A stretch of 64,000 nt of DNA from Ectobacillus polymachus (lineage in GTDB: Bacteria > Bacillota > Bacilli > Bacillales > Bacillaceae_G): NCBI RefSeq assembly GCF_048159605.1, contig NZ_JBLREB010000001.1, positions 682,001 through 746,000 on the forward strand, written 5' to 3'. A program made the position numbers and the translations under genes. Below are positions 50,015-58,361 of this stretch, piece after piece. Positions within the stretch are counted from its first letter, which is position 1. The number at the start of each line of letters is the position of its first letter. The notes below the pieces were generated by a model. That model was not told the origin of the DNA. It was given only the letters and a program-made list of their open reading frames with translations, and did no database searches.

Positions 50015-51326
50015 CGACCAATTTTCATTTATACGTAAGAACTTGAAGCGAAATCGATTAAGACTTTTTATGACTATTTTTGCATCCACGATAGCCTGTG
50101 CATTTCTTATTGTGTTGGCATCCGTCGGGTTCGGTTTTCAAAAAAGTATTACAGATGACCTGTTAGCAAATCGAACTGTAACAGAAATCGATGTGCATGG
50201 GAAAAAAGAAGGGAAAAGTAGGGATCTTAGCCAGGAGGATATTCAGTTTATAAAGAAGACGAAGGATGTACAAGCAGTTACAGTTACATACTTTTTGAAT
50301 CATGAAGCCAAAGTAAGTATCGATGACCGCTATAGTCAATCACAGCTGGATTTTCACAATATGGAGGAGGAAAGAAAGTCAAAGCTAGAGTTGTCTAAAG
50401 GGAATATTCCGCAACATACCAATGAAGTGATTGTTGGCTATGATTTTGCAAAAAGTTTGTTAACAGAAAGTCAATACAAAGAATTAACACAGATGGATCC
50501 ATCTACGAGTAAGCAAAACCCTCAAGGATATGATGGCGAACTGCTTGGAAAAACGTTAACGATTACAAGTTCACGTGTGAAAAATGGTCAAAATGAAACA
50601 AAACAGGTTCCTGTTACGGTTGTAGGTATAACAAGTAAACCAACAAGAGAATGGATGGAGGATAGAAGTATAATACTTCCAGAAGAATTAAAGCAAGAGT
50701 TTGCGGATTTCTTTAAGGAGGATGACACTGCAAAAGAACGCGAGAAGCAAATACCGATCTTTACACAGAAAGTAAAGGCATACGCAGGCACTGTTGAACA
50801 GGTACAAGCAATCTCAAATACGCTGAAAGAAAATGGGTTTTTGGTGTTTTCCATTAGTGATGAATTAAAGCAGTTAAATACCTTTTTTACAATTTTCAAA
50901 GCTGGTTTAATACTAGTTGGGACAATCGCTGTTTTCATTGCCTCCATTGGGATATTCAATACCATGACGATGGCCGTAACAGAACGAACACAAGAAATAG
51001 GAATCTTGAAAGCGATTGGCGGAGAGCCAGCGATGATTCGGAAATTATTTCTTATCGAAAGTGCTTGGATCGGTTTACTTGGATCATGTTTTGGAGTTGT
51101 GATTGCTTACCTAGTTAGCTTTTGTTTAAATCGGTTTTTACCGATTATTCTTAAATCACTTGCTCATACTGAAGCGCCGCAGCAATTTATTTTTTCGTAT
51201 ATTCCATTAAGTCTCGTCATCATATCCGTAGCCATTAGTCTGTCAGTTGCGATTCTTTCCGGTGTTCGGCCAGCAGTAAAGGCTACAAAAATTAAAGTGT
51301 TAACGGCGTTGCGACGCGAACTGTAA
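50004..51326 (+). CDS. FtsX/MacB-type ABC permease
   Basis: A 440-residue permease. A first helix (about 20-45) is followed by a large extracellular domain (about 46-290) and three C-terminal helices (about 295-320, 345-375 and 395-425). The conserved 'ERTQEIGILKAIGGEPAMIR' is the coupling loop. No efflux adaptor (MacA/YknX) is encoded next to it, so it may act in mechanotransmission or peptide resistance alone with its ATPase. Confidence 0.85.
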   Translation: MRLSDQFSFIRKNLKRNRLRLFMTIFASTIACAFLIVLASVGFGFQKSITDDLLANRTVTEIDVHGKKEGKSRDLSQEDIQFIKKTKDVQAVTVTYFLNHEAKVSIDDRYSQSQLDFHNMEEERKSKLELSKGNIPQHTNEVIVGYDFAKSLLTESQYKELTQMDPSTSKQNPQGYDGELLGKTLTITSSRVKNGQNETKQVPVTVVGITSKPTREWMEDRSIILPEELKQEFADFFKEDDTAKEREKQIPIFTQKVKAYAGTVEQVQAISNTLKENGFLVFSISDELKQLNTFFTIFKAGLILVGTIAVFIASIGIFNTMTMAVTERTQEIGILKAIGGEPAMIRKLFLIESAWIGLLGSCFGVVIAYLVSFCLNRFLPIILKSLAHTEAPQQFIFSYIPLSLVIISVAISLSVAILSGVRPAVKATKIKVLTALRREL

Positions 51327-51336
51327 TGGTTACTTT

Positions 51337-51367
51337 TTAAGGAAGCAATCCAAATTGCTTCCTTTTT
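51337..51367. terminator. bidirectional terminator
   Basis: Stem AAGGAAGCAAT/ATTGCTTCCTT, loop CCAA, with T- and A-runs on the two flanks. It lies between the convergent FtsX-type and membrane protein genes. Confidence 0.85.
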
Positions 51368-51372
51368 AACGC

Positions 51373-51792
51373 TTAGTTGTCTAGTTTCTTTACAATTTTC
51401 AAACCGAACATCATGGTGAAGAAAAGCACTCCAAACACGTAATACAGAACATAACTTACAGGTATCATCATATTTTGGTTGATTATGTATAGGACAAATA
51501 GTATCGCAGAACCGATCAAATGAGAAAGCCCAAAGACTTGGGCCATAAACTTCAAATTCTTTTTTTCAAGTCTTTCATCCATCTTTTGTAATGTGTACTG
51601 TTCAGGCTTTTTCTTCTGATTCTTAAATAATACATTCCATACTACTTCCTTTAATAATACGAAAACGATAAAGGTTCCACAAAATAGAAGGGCATTATGA
51701 AGACCTTCCTTATAATTAGCGCCATCAAAAAAAGAGAACGCAGATCCTAATACAAGAATGGTAATATAAGATATAATATCTATCTTCTTCAT
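51373..51792 (-). CDS. hypothetical four-helix membrane protein
   Basis: A 139-residue protein with hydrophobic segments at about 5-24, 33-52, 85-105 and 110-132, and a charged loop 'KNQKKKPEQYTLQKMDERLE' between helices 2 and 3. No family recognised. GGGGGG lies upstream of ATG 51792. Monocistronic on the minus strand. Confidence 0.65.
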   Translation of the reverse strand: MKKIDIISYITILVLGSAFSFFDGANYKEGLHNALLFCGTFIVFVLLKEVVWNVLFKNQKKKPEQYTLQKMDERLEKKNLKFMAQVFGLSHLIGSAILFVLYIINQNMMIPVSYVLYYVFGVLFFTMMFGLKIVKKLDN

Positions 51793-52053
51793 TATTTTCC
51801 CCCCTGGTTTTATATAAAATCCTCTCTTTCTATTTTTTCATATTATTGAAACGTGTTTCCATCTATTTCTAGATACAAACATATCCTTTATTCCCTTTTT
51901 TGTACAGTATCATATTTTCCTTCTGCATAAAACCTTTATCATCCTTTATCATTTACGTGTAGTACTCATATACAAGAAGAACTGTATTTTACACAAAACA
52001 TCCCATCAAGGCTTGTCTAATGGGATGTTTTTGTCATTCTATTCATATCTTGT
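51793..52053. other. intergenic region ahead of the T4SS-like operon
   Basis: Holds a perfect hairpin at 51995-52032 (AAAACATCCCAT/ATGGGATGTTTT) that does not follow any visible plus-strand gene. Otherwise only AT-rich DNA is seen. No integrase, attachment-site repeat or tRNA was found at this edge. Confidence 0.5.
51995..52032 (+). terminator. orphan terminator upstream of the T4SS-like operon
   Basis: Stem AAAACATCCCAT/ATGGGATGTTTT with a 13-base loop and TTTTT. No gene ends just before it. Confidence 0.65.
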
Positions 52054-52185
52054 ATGGACTATGTCAATATTTGTGGAGCGAAAGAGGAGAAGCCTGAGTT
52101 GAATTTAGGGACTCGCATGGATATACATAAAGGTGAGAAGAAAGTGACAGCGGGGATTCCAATTAAAGGAGGGTATCATCTATGA
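52054..52185 (+). CDS. possible 43-residue leader peptide of the T4SS-like operon
   Basis: An open frame from ATG 52054 whose TGA overlaps the ATG of the VirB2-like gene (ATGA). The product is polar and basic ('DIHKGEKKVTAGIPIKGGYH'). There is no ribosome-binding site before the first ATG; a shorter start at ATG 52117 is also weak. It may be a coupled small gene, a decayed gene or chance. Confidence 0.3.
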   Translation: MDYVNICGAKEEKPELNLGTRMDIHKGEKKVTAGIPIKGGYHL

Positions 52186-52490
52186 AGCGATGGAGGTTTG
52201 TACTATTCATACCTTTGCTCCTACTCATTCCTGAGCATGCATTCGCCATTAATGATGATCCAACTACAATCGTTAAAAATGTAGCAAATGGTATGATTAA
52301 CTTTTTTATGATCATTGCGCCTTCCATTGGAACAGCTGCAATTATGGCATTAGGTATCATGTATATCTTAACAAATTCATCAGGAAAAAAGAGTGAGTAT
52401 AAAAGTAATATGAAGGATATATTTATCGTCGTTGCAATTGTTATGTGTGCGGGTATATTAATGAAATGGTTTCTTGGACTGCTAGGTTGA
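52182..52490 (+). CDS. VirB2/TrbC-like pilin subunit of a type IV secretion-like system
   Basis: A 102-residue protein. The signal sequence 'WRFVLFIPLLLLIPEHAFA' ends in AxA. The mature part has two hydrophobic helices ('MINFFMIIAPSIGTAAIMAL' and 'DIFIVVAIVMCAGILMKWFL') separated by a short basic loop ('SSGKKSEYKSNMK'). This size and topology is that of VirB2/TrbC pilins and Gram-positive equivalents. AAAGGAGGG precedes ATG 52182. It is the first clear gene of a tight operon with PrgI, VirB4 and VirB6-like genes. Confidence 0.7.
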   Translation: MKRWRFVLFIPLLLLIPEHAFAINDDPTTIVKNVANGMINFFMIIAPSIGTAAIMALGIMYILTNSSGKKSEYKSNMKDIFIVVAIVMCAGILMKWFLGLLG

Positions 52491-52493
52491 ACG

Positions 52494-52886
52494 ATGGACC
52501 AAAAACAAGAATATACAATTCCGGAAAATGTAAATGGCGATTTTGAGATTTTGCAACATGTTACTTTAAAGGATTCCCTCTGTTTTGTACCTGCTCTATT
52601 GCTCATCATTCCTGTCGTTCTTATGCCAATTTCATTGTATGTAAAAATATCATTTGTGACGATTACACTTATTATATCGTGCGTGTTCGTGTATGTAAGA
52701 CCGGTCCGGGAAAATATACCGTTTTGGCGCCATGCAGTTGAACTGATCCATTATCACTATAGACAACGTTTGTATTACTACCGAAAGGAGGAGTTCTATG
52801 AAAAGCAGGAAGAAGAAGCGAGAGCGGAAGAAACTTGGCAATCAACAAATGAGCATGCAAAACTTCATACCGGTTCGGACTCTTGA
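52494..52886 (+). CDS. PrgI-family (VirB3-like) protein
   Basis: A 130-residue protein. It has 'YTIPENVNGDFEILQHVTLK' (about 7-26), two hydrophobic helices (about 30-48 and 50-68) and a cytoplasmic tail 'NIPFWRHAVELIHYHYRQRL'. This is the PrgI pattern of Gram-positive conjugation systems, an inner-membrane VirB3-like partner of VirB4. It starts three bases after the VirB2-like stop. Its C-terminal 29 codons overlap the next gene in another frame. Confidence 0.8.
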   Translation: MDQKQEYTIPENVNGDFEILQHVTLKDSLCFVPALLLIIPVVLMPISLYVKISFVTITLIISCVFVYVRPVRENIPFWRHAVELIHYHYRQRLYYYRKEEFYEKQEEEARAEETWQSTNEHAKLHTGSDS

Positions 52887-53457
52887 TGCGGGCGTTCTTG
52901 TGACAGATGATTTTCGACTCGTTCAATTGTTACGTATTTCGTCCTTTAACCTAGACTTAATGAGTCATCGTGAATTAAATGAGACGATAGAAAAATACGA
53001 AATGTTTTTGCGAAGTATTTCTTTTCCCATTCAAACGACAATTATGTCACAGCCAGTAGATTTAGGAGGCTACGTGAGAGAGTTAAAGAAAAAGCTGGAT
53101 TGTACTTCATCAGTAAAGCAAAAATTACTTCATGGGTATATTGCTTATGCAAAAGGAATTGAAACGAGTACAACTATGATTCAGCGCCAGCGTTTTCTTA
53201 TTCTACAGGAGCGAATCATAGGTACAACAAAGCAAGCCTATGAAGAAAGTATGATTTTATTAGATCAGAAGAAAAAACAAGTGAAAAACGGATTAGAAGA
53301 AATTGGATTACAAGTGCAAGAAGCAAATGATGTGGAAGCAGCTCGTTATCTTCATACTCTGTTTGATTATAATAGTTCTTTGCATCGTCCAATGGAAGAT
53401 ATACAGATGTATCCCTATACGATGGGAGCGAGACTTCATGAAGTATATAAAGAGTAA
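52798..53457 (+). CDS. TrsD/VirB4-N-terminal-domain-like conjugation protein
   Basis: A 219-residue soluble protein from ATG 52798, which has an excellent AAAGGAGGAG site, so the 89-base overlap with the PrgI gene looks real. 'FIPVRTLDAGVLVTDDFRLV' (about 22-41) and 'YEMFLRSISFPIQTTIMSQP' (about 66-85) resemble the N-terminal domain of VirB4 or TrsD of staphylococcal conjugative plasmids. It has no Walker motifs. It overlaps the VirB4 gene by 20 bases, which suggests the two products act together. Confidence 0.6.
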   Translation: MKSRKKKRERKKLGNQQMSMQNFIPVRTLDAGVLVTDDFRLVQLLRISSFNLDLMSHRELNETIEKYEMFLRSISFPIQTTIMSQPVDLGGYVRELKKKLDCTSSVKQKLLHGYIAYAKGIETSTTMIQRQRFLILQERIIGTTKQAYEESMILLDQKKKQVKNGLEEIGLQVQEANDVEAARYLHTLFDYNSSLHRPMEDIQMYPYTMGARLHEVYKE

Positions 53458-55267
53458 GAAACGGTTAACGGAACTTGAACAATATGTAGGTAATTCTAAT
53501 GCTTTAAAGAATAAAATTGCTCCAGGTTTTATGGAAGAAAATCGCGATTATCTAAGGCTAGGAGAAAATGTTGCTCGTACTCTCCTCGTAGTGGATTATC
53601 CAAATACCGTAAGAGGTAATTGGCTAACAAAGCTCTATCGTTTTTCTGGCAATATGAACGTAAGTACACATTTAGTGCCAATTGCAAGCGATAAGATGGT
53701 ACGTCACTTGAATCATTCTATTGAAGAATACGAGGCGAGGTTAAATCAGCCATTATCTCCTTTGCGACGAAAGGAGACCGAACGAAAGAAGAAAAGCGCT
53801 GATCATATGCTTGATGTATTGCTTGGTCATAATCATAAAACGATATTGCTCATTCATATGTATATTCATCTACAAGCCTCAAGCCTGGATGAATTAAATC
53901 GATTAACAGATAGGCTTCAATCAATCATTTGGCAAACAGGACTGTCCCTTGTTCCAGCACGTGATAATATGGCAGAAGCCTTTCAAAGCATCCTTCCTAT
54001 TTGCAAGATCACACTTCCTCACTATACGTATCAAAATATGCACACATCAGCAGCTTCTTCGATGATTCCATTTGATGAAAGTGAATTGTTTATGAAAAGC
54101 GGTATCATTATGGGGCAAAATCTACATACAGATAATCTTGTTCTCGTCGATATGAATGATAAAAAGCGATTTCCATCGCGGAATATGCTTATTCTTGGAA
54201 CAACAGGAATGGGAAAAAGTTTTTTTATGCAAAAGCATTTACTCAGGCAATGGGTACTTGAGAGTAGTGATACGCGTTTTTTTATTCTAGATCCGGAGCG
54301 GGAGTTCGCTCGGCTCGTTGCAAAAATTGGAGGTCAAGTGATTCGTATTAGTAATAATACAGACCATGTGATCAATCCATTTCATATTTTGCATGATGTC
54401 ACCGACGATGACATCAGGGGGAGCGTTCTGTTTTTAAAGATGCAGCGCCTCAAGATTTTCTTTCGGCTTATCTATCCGGCTATGACCGTCTTAGAAAGTG
54501 CACTGCTGGAGAGAGCCTTATTTGCAGTCTATAAACAGCACGGCATCACGGAGGAAACGGTATTTGCTAACCGAAAGGCAGAGGCATTTCCGACATTACT
54601 TGATTTATATCACCATATCAGTCAGGAAGGATTTGAAAATCTCCAAGAATTTCGTGAAATATTGCGGATGTATACAGAAGGAACAAATGCGAAGCTTTTT
54701 AATGGGACGACGAATGTGAACTTGCACAATACCATCATTTGTTTTGATATTAAAGACTTACAGCAGGACGGAGATAGTCAACCGGTTGCGATGTTTAATA
54801 TCCTTTCTTTTCTATGGGAGGAGATTACACGTGACACGGTCACACCGAAAAAACTATATGTGGATGAAGCCCATCTATTAATGAGAAGTGCGAAAAGTGC
54901 TCTATTTTTACTAGATGTATACAAACGAATTCGAAAATATGGAGGAGATGCCATCGTTGCTACGCAGCAGCCCTTTGATTTTTTAGGTGCAGCGGGAGGA
55001 GGACATAATGTCGGAAAAGCAATTATCAATAACAGTATTAGTATGCTTATTCTTGGCTTACAGGATAATGATATTCGCGATTTAAAAGAGTACGATGTGC
55101 TTCGTCTATCCGAGGAGGAAGAAGAAATCATAGGTAGACGTAAACAAGGTGAGGGCATATATGTTGCAGGCCATTCTCGTGTTTATATGAGAGTAGATGT
55201 AACGCCGGAAGAGCTTCAGCTTATTGACCCTAAGCAGTACATACAGCTCTATGAGGGATCAAACTAA
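53438..55267 (+). CDS. VirB4/TraE-like secretion ATPase
   Basis: A 609-residue ATPase. I start it at ATG 53438, preceded by GGGAG; a longer frame upstream is an overlap artefact. Walker A is 'LGTTGMGKSFFMQKHLL' (about 251-267), followed by 'ILDPEREFARLVAKIGGQVI'. Walker B is 'KKLYVDEAHLLM' (about 470-481) and the arginine-rich 'DVYKRIRKYGGDAIVATQQP' comes next. These match VirB4 (ConE/TrsE type) energising type IV secretion. No VirD4 coupling ATPase is found. Confidence 0.9.
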   Translation: MKYIKSKKRLTELEQYVGNSNALKNKIAPGFMEENRDYLRLGENVARTLLVVDYPNTVRGNWLTKLYRFSGNMNVSTHLVPIASDKMVRHLNHSIEEYEARLNQPLSPLRRKETERKKKSADHMLDVLLGHNHKTILLIHMYIHLQASSLDELNRLTDRLQSIIWQTGLSLVPARDNMAEAFQSILPICKITLPHYTYQNMHTSAASSMIPFDESELFMKSGIIMGQNLHTDNLVLVDMNDKKRFPSRNMLILGTTGMGKSFFMQKHLLRQWVLESSDTRFFILDPEREFARLVAKIGGQVIRISNNTDHVINPFHILHDVTDDDIRGSVLFLKMQRLKIFFRLIYPAMTVLESALLERALFAVYKQHGITEETVFANRKAEAFPTLLDLYHHISQEGFENLQEFREILRMYTEGTNAKLFNGTTNVNLHNTIICFDIKDLQQDGDSQPVAMFNILSFLWEEITRDTVTPKKLYVDEAHLLMRSAKSALFLLDVYKRIRKYGGDAIVATQQPFDFLGAAGGGHNVGKAIINNSISMLILGLQDNDIRDLKEYDVLRLSEEEEEIIGRRKQGEGIYVAGHSRVYMRVDVTPEELQLIDPKQYIQLYEGSN

Positions 55268-55268
55268 T

Positions 55269-56252
55269 ATGCCTGTTAAAGTAGTATTTCGATTTTGGAA
55301 AGAAATTGTAGTTGTTTTTTTCTTTTTTTTCCTTGTCTTTTTTCTATTGCTTTTTCCTAGCACCGTGCCACCTAGTAAAAAGGGGAATATTTCCGAAGAA
55401 GTGTGGATGTGGGAACCGGTCGTTCGAGAGCTAGCTATGAAAGAGCAAATTGGAGATCAGCTCCCACTTCTACTAGCCATTATGATGCAGGAAAGCGGAG
55501 GAAGGGCTGCGGACGTTATGCAAAGTAGTGAATCAGCTGGTTTAGCCGTAGGGGCTATTACTAACCCTGTTGCTAGTATTGCTCAAGGTATTAAGCACTG
55601 GAAGCAAATGCTTACTTTAGCCAGGGGACTTGGAATTACCGATACGGAAACGATTGTACAAAGTTATAATTATGGTCCAGGATGGTTGTATTTTGTAAAG
55701 GAGCAAGGAGGGATCGGTACAGAAGAACTCCGTAAGAAGTTTTCTATGAACCATGCAAAGAGTGAGAACTGCGGATGGAGGAGTCCATTCTGCTATGGTG
55801 ATTATACGTATTCTATAAAGGTGATGAGATATTATACAAGTACCAAGCAAAATGAGAATCGTTCTTCTCAAGTTGAGACGATTTTAGCGGAGGCTCGTAA
55901 ATTTGAAGGATGGCCATACGTATGGGGCGGGGATTCTCCTGATACAAGCTTTGATTGTAGCGGCCTTATGACTTGGATTTATGCGAAGGTCGGTATTCAG
56001 TTACCTAGAACAGCAGAGGAACAATATTATTATTCTAGTCGGGTCAGTGAAACAGAGCTAAAGCCAGGTGATTTAGTTTTTTTTACAGGGACGAGTAACC
56101 ATGCTTTTATTAGTCATGTAGGCGTGTATGTGGGAAATGGAAAAATGTATAACAGTAACTCGTCAGGGGTTGGATATAGCGATCTTTCTAATCCATTATG
56201 GAAAAGTAAAATTTATGGTTATGGACGTGTTCTTCAAGGAGGAACGAAATGA
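55269..56252 (+). CDS. CwlT-like bifunctional lysozyme and NlpC/P60 peptidase
   Basis: A 327-residue cell-wall hydrolase that starts at ATG 55269 after GAGGGATC. The N-terminal membrane anchor (about 10-33) is followed by a lysozyme-like domain with the catalytic Glu in 'LLLAIMMQESGGR' (about 75-87) and 'QSYNYGPGWLYFVKEQGG'. A C-terminal NlpC/P60 domain has Cys in 'GWPYVWGGDSPDTSFDCSGL' (about 211-230) and His in 'NHAFISHVGVYVGNG'. This architecture is that of CwlT of ICEBs1 and Tn916 Orf14, which open the wall for the conjugation channel. Confidence 0.9.
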   Translation: MPVKVVFRFWKEIVVVFFFFFLVFFLLLFPSTVPPSKKGNISEEVWMWEPVVRELAMKEQIGDQLPLLLAIMMQESGGRAADVMQSSESAGLAVGAITNPVASIAQGIKHWKQMLTLARGLGITDTETIVQSYNYGPGWLYFVKEQGGIGTEELRKKFSMNHAKSENCGWRSPFCYGDYTYSIKVMRYYTSTKQNENRSSQVETILAEARKFEGWPYVWGGDSPDTSFDCSGLMTWIYAKVGIQLPRTAEEQYYYSSRVSETELKPGDLVFFTGTSNHAFISHVGVYVGNGKMYNSNSSGVGYSDLSNPLWKSKIYGYGRVLQGGTK

Positions 56253-56740
56253 AATTCATGAAATGGGTAATCTTATTATTTATTCTTGTCTTTCTATTTC
56301 TTTGGGTAATCTATTTTTATTTGGAGCACCAGCATGTTGTACAAAAATCTATTCAACCACCGAAAAAGGTAGAGGAAGAAAACAAAGTACTAGCTACAAA
56401 AAGTAAAGATTCGTGGGAAGAGACAGTTGTTTCATTTTGCACTGCGCTTTACAGCGGTGGTGATGTTTCTCCGTATACGACAGAACAAGTAAAGACAACG
56501 GTTGTCCCACCCGGTGACAATTTGAATAAAACCAGCATTAAGGTGCAAATAAAAATAGAAAACATACAAGTATACGCGGGAGCAGTTACTAATGATAGTG
56601 CGGAAAGTATTGCAGCCATAACACGATCTATTACGGTAAATTCTTCTACAACCACTCATGTTGAATATGTCCTTCTTCATTTACGTAAGCAAAATGTTTG
56701 GAAAATCCAAGATATTAAGTTTCTAGCAGATGTGCCCTAA
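56249..56740 (+). CDS. VirB8/TcpC-like membrane-anchored protein
   Basis: A 163-residue protein that overlaps the CwlT-like gene by four bases (ATGA). One N-terminal helix (about 4-26) is followed by an extracellular domain with 'DSWEETVVSFCTALYSGGDV' and a mixed alpha/beta part that could be NTF2-like, as in VirB8 and TcpC. The assignment rests on position and topology; sequence alone is not decisive. Confidence 0.55.
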   Translation: MKFMKWVILLFILVFLFLWVIYFYLEHQHVVQKSIQPPKKVEEENKVLATKSKDSWEETVVSFCTALYSGGDVSPYTTEQVKTTVVPPGDNLNKTSIKVQIKIENIQVYAGAVTNDSAESIAAITRSITVNSSTTTHVEYVLLHLRKQNVWKIQDIKFLADVP

Positions 56741-56751
56741 GGAGGAAGATG

Positions 56752-57591
56752 ATGTTTAAAAGCCCGATAGAATATGTAAATGAACTTATTCATAGTCTGA
56801 TGAGTGACATTGCAAATGCAGCTTTCGGCTGGCTTTCTATCTATTTATTTTCCCCGACAGATTTAACGCGTTATCCATATGTATCTGAAGCCTACCATAT
56901 CGTACTTTTCATTTCGGTAACAATGGGTGGTGTGTTTTTCATATTTAATCTATTCAAAATTATTATTGATAAAGTCGGAGGATATAGCCAGCGCGGCTAT
57001 CAGGAGGTAATTGTGAAAACATTTCTAGGAGGAACATTAGCTATGTTAGCTCCTTTTTTATTAAAGGATGTATTACTGCCAATTAACAATGCAATTGTCG
57101 AAATTTTTCTCAATAAAGGAATTCGCGTGGAAACATTTTCGAAATTTGTAAGTCTTCCCGGCGCAGGAGCAACATCCTTGTTACTCGCAGGATTATGTAT
57201 GGCAATTATCTTTCTATTGTTAGCTATTCAGTATGTGATTCGAACAGTAGAATTGCTTATTTTATTTATTATGAGCCCACTTGCAGCTTGGTCGATTGTA
57301 AATGAGGAAATGAATATATGGAGTATTTGGTGGCGAGAAACGATTGCGACTGTATTTACGCAAAGCTTACAAATTATGATTATATGGATTTCGTTTAATA
57401 GTATAGGGGACGCTGCTAATTTACAAGATTTTGTGATTGGATTTGGTTATATGGTGTTTTGCTTAACGGGTCCAAGCTTTTTAAGAAGATTTTTGTATAG
57501 CACGGGGGCAGGTAGGAAAGCCGTAGACGCTGTTGGCAGTACAGGGAAAGCCGTGATGATAAGATATGTCACAATGAAGCTCGTTAAGTAA
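56752..57591 (+). CDS. VirB6/TrbL-like polytopic membrane protein
   Basis: A 279-residue protein, started at the second ATG (56752), six bases after AGGAGG. It has six or seven hydrophobic segments, with 'AYHIVLFISVTMGGVFFIFN', 'SLLLAGLCMAIIFLLLAIQY', 'LLILFIMSPLAAWSIVNEEM' and a basic end 'GAGRKAVDAVGSTGKAVMIR'. The 'RTVELLILFIMSPLA' block is characteristic of VirB6-like channel proteins of Gram-positive conjugation systems (ConG, TrsL). It is the last T4SS-type gene; an ABC ATPase follows 68 bases later. Confidence 0.8.
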   Translation: MFKSPIEYVNELIHSLMSDIANAAFGWLSIYLFSPTDLTRYPYVSEAYHIVLFISVTMGGVFFIFNLFKIIIDKVGGYSQRGYQEVIVKTFLGGTLAMLAPFLLKDVLLPINNAIVEIFLNKGIRVETFSKFVSLPGAGATSLLLAGLCMAIIFLLLAIQYVIRTVELLILFIMSPLAAWSIVNEEMNIWSIWWRETIATVFTQSLQIMIIWISFNSIGDAANLQDFVIGFGYMVFCLTGPSFLRRFLYSTGAGRKAVDAVGSTGKAVMIRYVTMKLVK

Positions 57592-57659
57592 GTATGCTGC
57601 ATATAACAATTTAATGATAAAATAGAATGAAATGGAATTTTGTACAAGGAGGAATCAGG

Positions 57660-58361
57660 TTGCTTCATGTAGATATACATAGTGCAGGATATACAGAACA
57701 AAACGAAATCATTCGCAACATTACTTTCTCAATCAAAGCGGGTGAGATGGTTGCGTTAATCGGTGCCAATGGTGCAGGAAAAAGCACGACTATTAAAGCG
57801 CTGCTTGGACTTCTTCCACATGTGGATGGAACAATTACCTTTCAGGGGGCAGGTTATGCCTATGTTCCTGAGCAGCCTATCTATTATGATTATCTAACTC
57901 TTTGGGAGCATATAGAGCTTTTGGCTGCTACAAGTTCGATCGATAATGGCTGGCAAGGACGTGCAGAAGAACTACTGCACATTTTTCGTATGGAAGAGAA
58001 AAAACATCACTATTTAACGCAATTCTCCAAAGGAATGAAACAAAAAGCAATGCTCATTCTTGCGTTTTTAGCAAAACCGGGCTTTTATATTGTAGACGAG
58101 CCTTTTCTAGGGCTAGATCCGACAGCTATCCATGATTTTTTGAAATTGTTAAAGCAGGAGCAAGACCGCGGAGCAGGTATTTTACTATGCACACATGTAC
58201 TTGATACGGCCGAACGGATTTGCGAGAGATTTTTATTAGTTTCAGAGGGAAATTTACTAGCCGATGGCAGCCTTTCGGATATTCAAACGATGAGTGGACT
58301 TCCGCATGGAACATTACTTGAATGCTTTGATCGTATTGTGAGACGTGATTGTTATGCATAA
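57660..58361 (+). CDS. EcsA-like ABC ATPase
   Basis: A 233-residue ATPase. TTG 57660 follows AAGGAGG at seven bases; the ATG further upstream has no site. Walker A is 'IGANGAGKSTTIKALLGLL', the signature 'FSKGMKQKAMLILAFL' and Walker B 'YIVDEPFLGLDPTA'. 'FSKGM' in place of LSGGQ is typical of EcsA. The next gene is an EcsB homologue, so the two form a transporter. The original ecsAB is expected elsewhere, and this would be a paralogous copy attached to the T4SS-like operon. Confidence 0.85.
   Translation: MLHVDIHSAGYTEQNEIIRNITFSIKAGEMVALIGANGAGKSTTIKALLGLLPHVDGTITFQGAGYAYVPEQPIYYDYLTLWEHIELLAATSSIDNGWQGRAEELLHIFRMEEKKHHYLTQFSKGMKQKAMLILAFLAKPGFYIVDEPFLGLDPTAIHDFLKLLKQEQDRGAGILLCTHVLDTAERICERFLLVSEGNLLADGSLSDIQTMSGLPHGTLLECFDRIVRRDCYA

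Noticed and set aside
51793..52053. Attachment site or integrase at the left edge of the T4SS-like operon
   Set aside because: No tRNA, direct repeat matching the right side, or recombinase gene was found.
53303..53437. Upstream extension of the VirB4 frame
   Set aside because: It lies inside the TrsD-like gene in another frame, reads as unlikely hydrophobic text and has no ribosome-binding site.
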